Source: an uncultured Pseudoxanthomonas sp.
GTDB taxonomy: Bacteria; Pseudomonadota; Gammaproteobacteria; Xanthomonadales; Xanthomonadaceae
DNA: 46,182 bases
NCBI RefSeq assembly: GCF_946886695.1
Contig: NZ_CAMPJD010000038.1
Coordinates: 1-46,182, forward strand
Direction of reading: 5' to 3'
Shown here: piece by piece, positions 44,723-46,182 of the stretch
Numbering within the stretch: the first letter of the stretch is position 1
Layout of the letters: every line of letters begins with the position of its first letter
Position numbers and translations under genes: made by a program
Notes under the pieces: generated by a model
The model's database searches: none
Seen by the model: the letters and a program-made list of their open reading frames with translations, nothing else
Told to the model about the DNA's origin: nothing

Positions 44723-45825
44723 GCGGGCAGCCTCACGTCCAGGCGCAGGCCGCCGCTCGCGCTGCTGCCCAGGCGCATGTCTCCTCCCAGTGCGGCGACG
44801 CGCTCGCGGATGCCCGACAGGCCGTTGCCTTCACGCATGCCACCCTTGAGCTTGCCGTTGTCCTCGATGTGCAGATGCATGCCTGAGTCCTCTTTCCGCA
44901 GTGAAACCGTCAGGGTGTCCGCGTTCGCATGGCGCGCGGCATTGGTCAGGCATTCCTGCACGATGCGCAGCAGCGACTCCGCCATGGCCGGATCGTCGAT
45001 GCGGATGTCTTCCGCGATACGCAGATCCAGCGTTGGCCGTGGCAGCGGTGCGGCGAGGGCACGGATCGCGGTCTGAAGATCCAGTCCTCGCGAATCGCGC
45101 AGGGCTTGTACGACGCTACGGATATCGTCCAGCAACTCGGTGGACAACTGTTGCGCGATGCGGACTTCATCGCGCACGGCGAACACGGGATCGCTGGCCA
45201 ACGCCCGCAGGTTGAGCTTCATCGCCGTGAGCTTGTGCCCTGCCACGTCGTGCAGCTCGCGTGCCACGCGCAGCCTTTCGGCATCACGCGCGCTGTCGGC
45301 CAGAAGGGCCCGTGTGGCCAGCAGGTCCGCATTCACCAGCGCCAACTGGTCGCGGGATTCCTCGGAGCGGCGGGCGTAGTGCACGCACAGGCCGGCGAGC
45401 GCCTGGAATCCGATGTTGATCAGCGTCATCGTCAGCGGCGCGCCGAATTCGTGGTGCACCATCAGCGTGTAGAACGCCATGTTCAACACCAGCGCGGCGC
45501 CGATGACCCCGCGCGGCGGCAGCACGTTGACCGCGCATGCCACCCAGACCACCAGCAGCACCTGCGCGGTGCCCACGCGCGGCGTCAGCCAGGCCAGCAG
45601 CAACGCGAGGCCGGCCATCGCCACCAGGGCGACCCGCCGCTGCCGCTCCCAGGTGTCCGGTGCCAGTGCGAACAGGAGGAATCCCAGCGCGTAAGCCGCC
45701 AGCGCGGCCGCCGCCGCCGGCAGCACATCTGGCGGCAGGAAGCGCAGTCCCAGCGATACCGCCGCCAGCGTGAACACCCCGGCCAGGGTCATGGGTTCGC
45801 GAAATCGGGTCAGGGCGGTCCACAT
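44719..45825 (-). CDS. Sensor histidine kinase, HisKA_3 type
   Basis: This encodes 368 residues. The N-terminal half is a membrane domain of about five or six helices with little outside the membrane. The phospho-acceptor His is in the dimerisation motif VARELHDVAGHKLTAMKLNL (about residue 190). The ATPase domain shows ECLTNAARHANAD, DNGK and GNGLSGIRERVAALGG. This is the NarX/DesK-type class that pairs with NarL regulators, here the overlapping downstream gene. With only a membrane sensor it may sense a membrane or envelope state, as DesK does; this is inference. Confidence 0.94.
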   Translation of the reverse strand: MWTALTRFREPMTLAGVFTLAAVSLGLRFLPPDVLPAAAAALAAYALGFLLFALAPDTWERQRRVALVAMAGLALLLAWLTPRVGTAQVLLVVWVACAVNVLPPRGVIGAALVLNMAFYTLMVHHEFGAPLTMTLINIGFQALAGLCVHYARRSEESRDQLALVNADLLATRALLADSARDAERLRVARELHDVAGHKLTAMKLNLRALASDPVFAVRDEVRIAQQLSTELLDDIRSVVQALRDSRGLDLQTAIRALAAPLPRPTLDLRIAEDIRIDDPAMAESLLRIVQECLTNAARHANADTLTVSLRKEDSGMHLHIEDNGKLKGGMREGNGLSGIRERVAALGGDMRLGSSASGGLRLDVRLPA

Positions 45826-45906
45826 GCGCCCATGCTGTCGCCTGCCTCGCGCCGGGGCAATGGCCCTGGCGCAAGTGGTGACTTCCGGCAGGTCAGCGGG
45901 AACCCG

Positions 45907-46182
45907 TCAGAACGCGTCGCCCGGTACGCGCACCGTGCCTTCCATCAGCACGCGCGCGCTGCGGCTCATCACCGCCTTCGTCACCGCCCACGCGCCGTCC
46001 ACCTGCTTGACGTCGGCACCCACGCGGAGCGTGCCCGACGGATGGCCGAACACCAGCACCTCACGCGTGCCGCCGCCGGCCGCCGCATTCACCAGCGTGC
46101 CCGGCACGGCGGCCGCCGTGGCGATGGCGACCGAGGCCGTGCCCATCATCGCGTGGTGCAGCTTGCCCATCGACATCGCGCG
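45907..46182 (-). CDS. prpF: 2-methylaconitate cis-trans isomerase PrpF, 3' part only
   Basis: The frame enters from the window's right edge and gives the C-terminal 91 residues before the stop. SMGKLHHAMMGTASVAIATAAAVPGTLVN, FGHPSGTLRVGADV and VMSRSARVLMEGTVRVPGDAF match the end of PrpF, which isomerises 2-methylaconitate in the 2-methylcitrate route of propionate use. The N-terminal part and the rest of a prp operon, if present, lie outside. Coverage is partial, so function beyond family is inferred. Confidence 0.88.
   Translation of the reverse strand, partial: RAMSMGKLHHAMMGTASVAIATAAAVPGTLVNAAAGGGTREVLVFGHPSGTLRVGADVKQVDGAWAVTKAVMSRSARVLMEGTVRVPGDAF

Overview
The window is a GC-rich chromosomal segment from a gammaproteobacterium of the family Xanthomonadaceae, most likely Pseudoxanthomonas or a close relative. 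This rests on four things: the arrangement of the replication-origin region (rpmH-rnpA-yidC-mnmE diverging from dnaA-dnaN-recF-gyrB), a tonB-exbB-exbD1-exbD2 cluster followed by pdxJ, a Xanthomonas/Caulobacter-type TonB-dependent receptor, and GTAG-headed palindromic repeats. Genus and species cannot be fixed by reading alone. No phage, plasmid, insertion sequence, CRISPR array, tRNA or rRNA gene was seen.

Layout. 1-9.9 kb: housekeeping genes (rluE fragment, a small membrane protein, helicase hrpB, tatD, panE, the yadGH-type ABC exporter, a ferredoxin-NADP reductase, a secreted alpha/beta-hydrolase). 9.9-13.7 kb: a natAB-type ABC exporter, a frameshifted outer-membrane beta-barrel gene and an unusual lipoprotein with a TonB C-terminal domain. 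13.9-24.8 kb: the origin region, with mnmE, yidC, rnpA and rpmH leftward and dnaA, oriC, dnaN, recF and gyrB rightward. Three parS-type 16-mers lie just after dnaN and inside recF. 24.8-31 kb: envelope genes (CPBP protease, M48 lipoprotein peptidase, periplasmic TPR protein) leading into tonB-exbB-exbD-exbD, then a terminator and a third exbD.

31-35.5 kb: pdxJ with a small membrane protein, cardiolipin synthase, a PA0069-type radical SAM protein and a sulfotransferase. 35.6-39.9 kb: a large TonB-dependent receptor and a PfkB-family sugar kinase. Both have the same LacI-like palindrome upstream, which suggests one sugar-uptake regulon powered by the TonB-ExbBD system encoded 5 kb away. 40.3-46.2 kb: nucleoside deoxyribosyltransferase, 2OG-Fe(II) oxygenase, fbp, a DUF4010/MgtC-type membrane protein, a two-component system and the end of prpF.

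The points most worth a second look are the parS sites embedded in recF, a dispersed repeat translated in frame inside hrpB, a second repeat that supplies the hrpB stop codon, the shared operator of receptor and kinase, the receptor-sulfotransferase pairing, the three ExbD paralogues and the TonB-domain lipoprotein. I did not find a convincing wholly new multi-gene system; most of the window is ordinary core chromosome.
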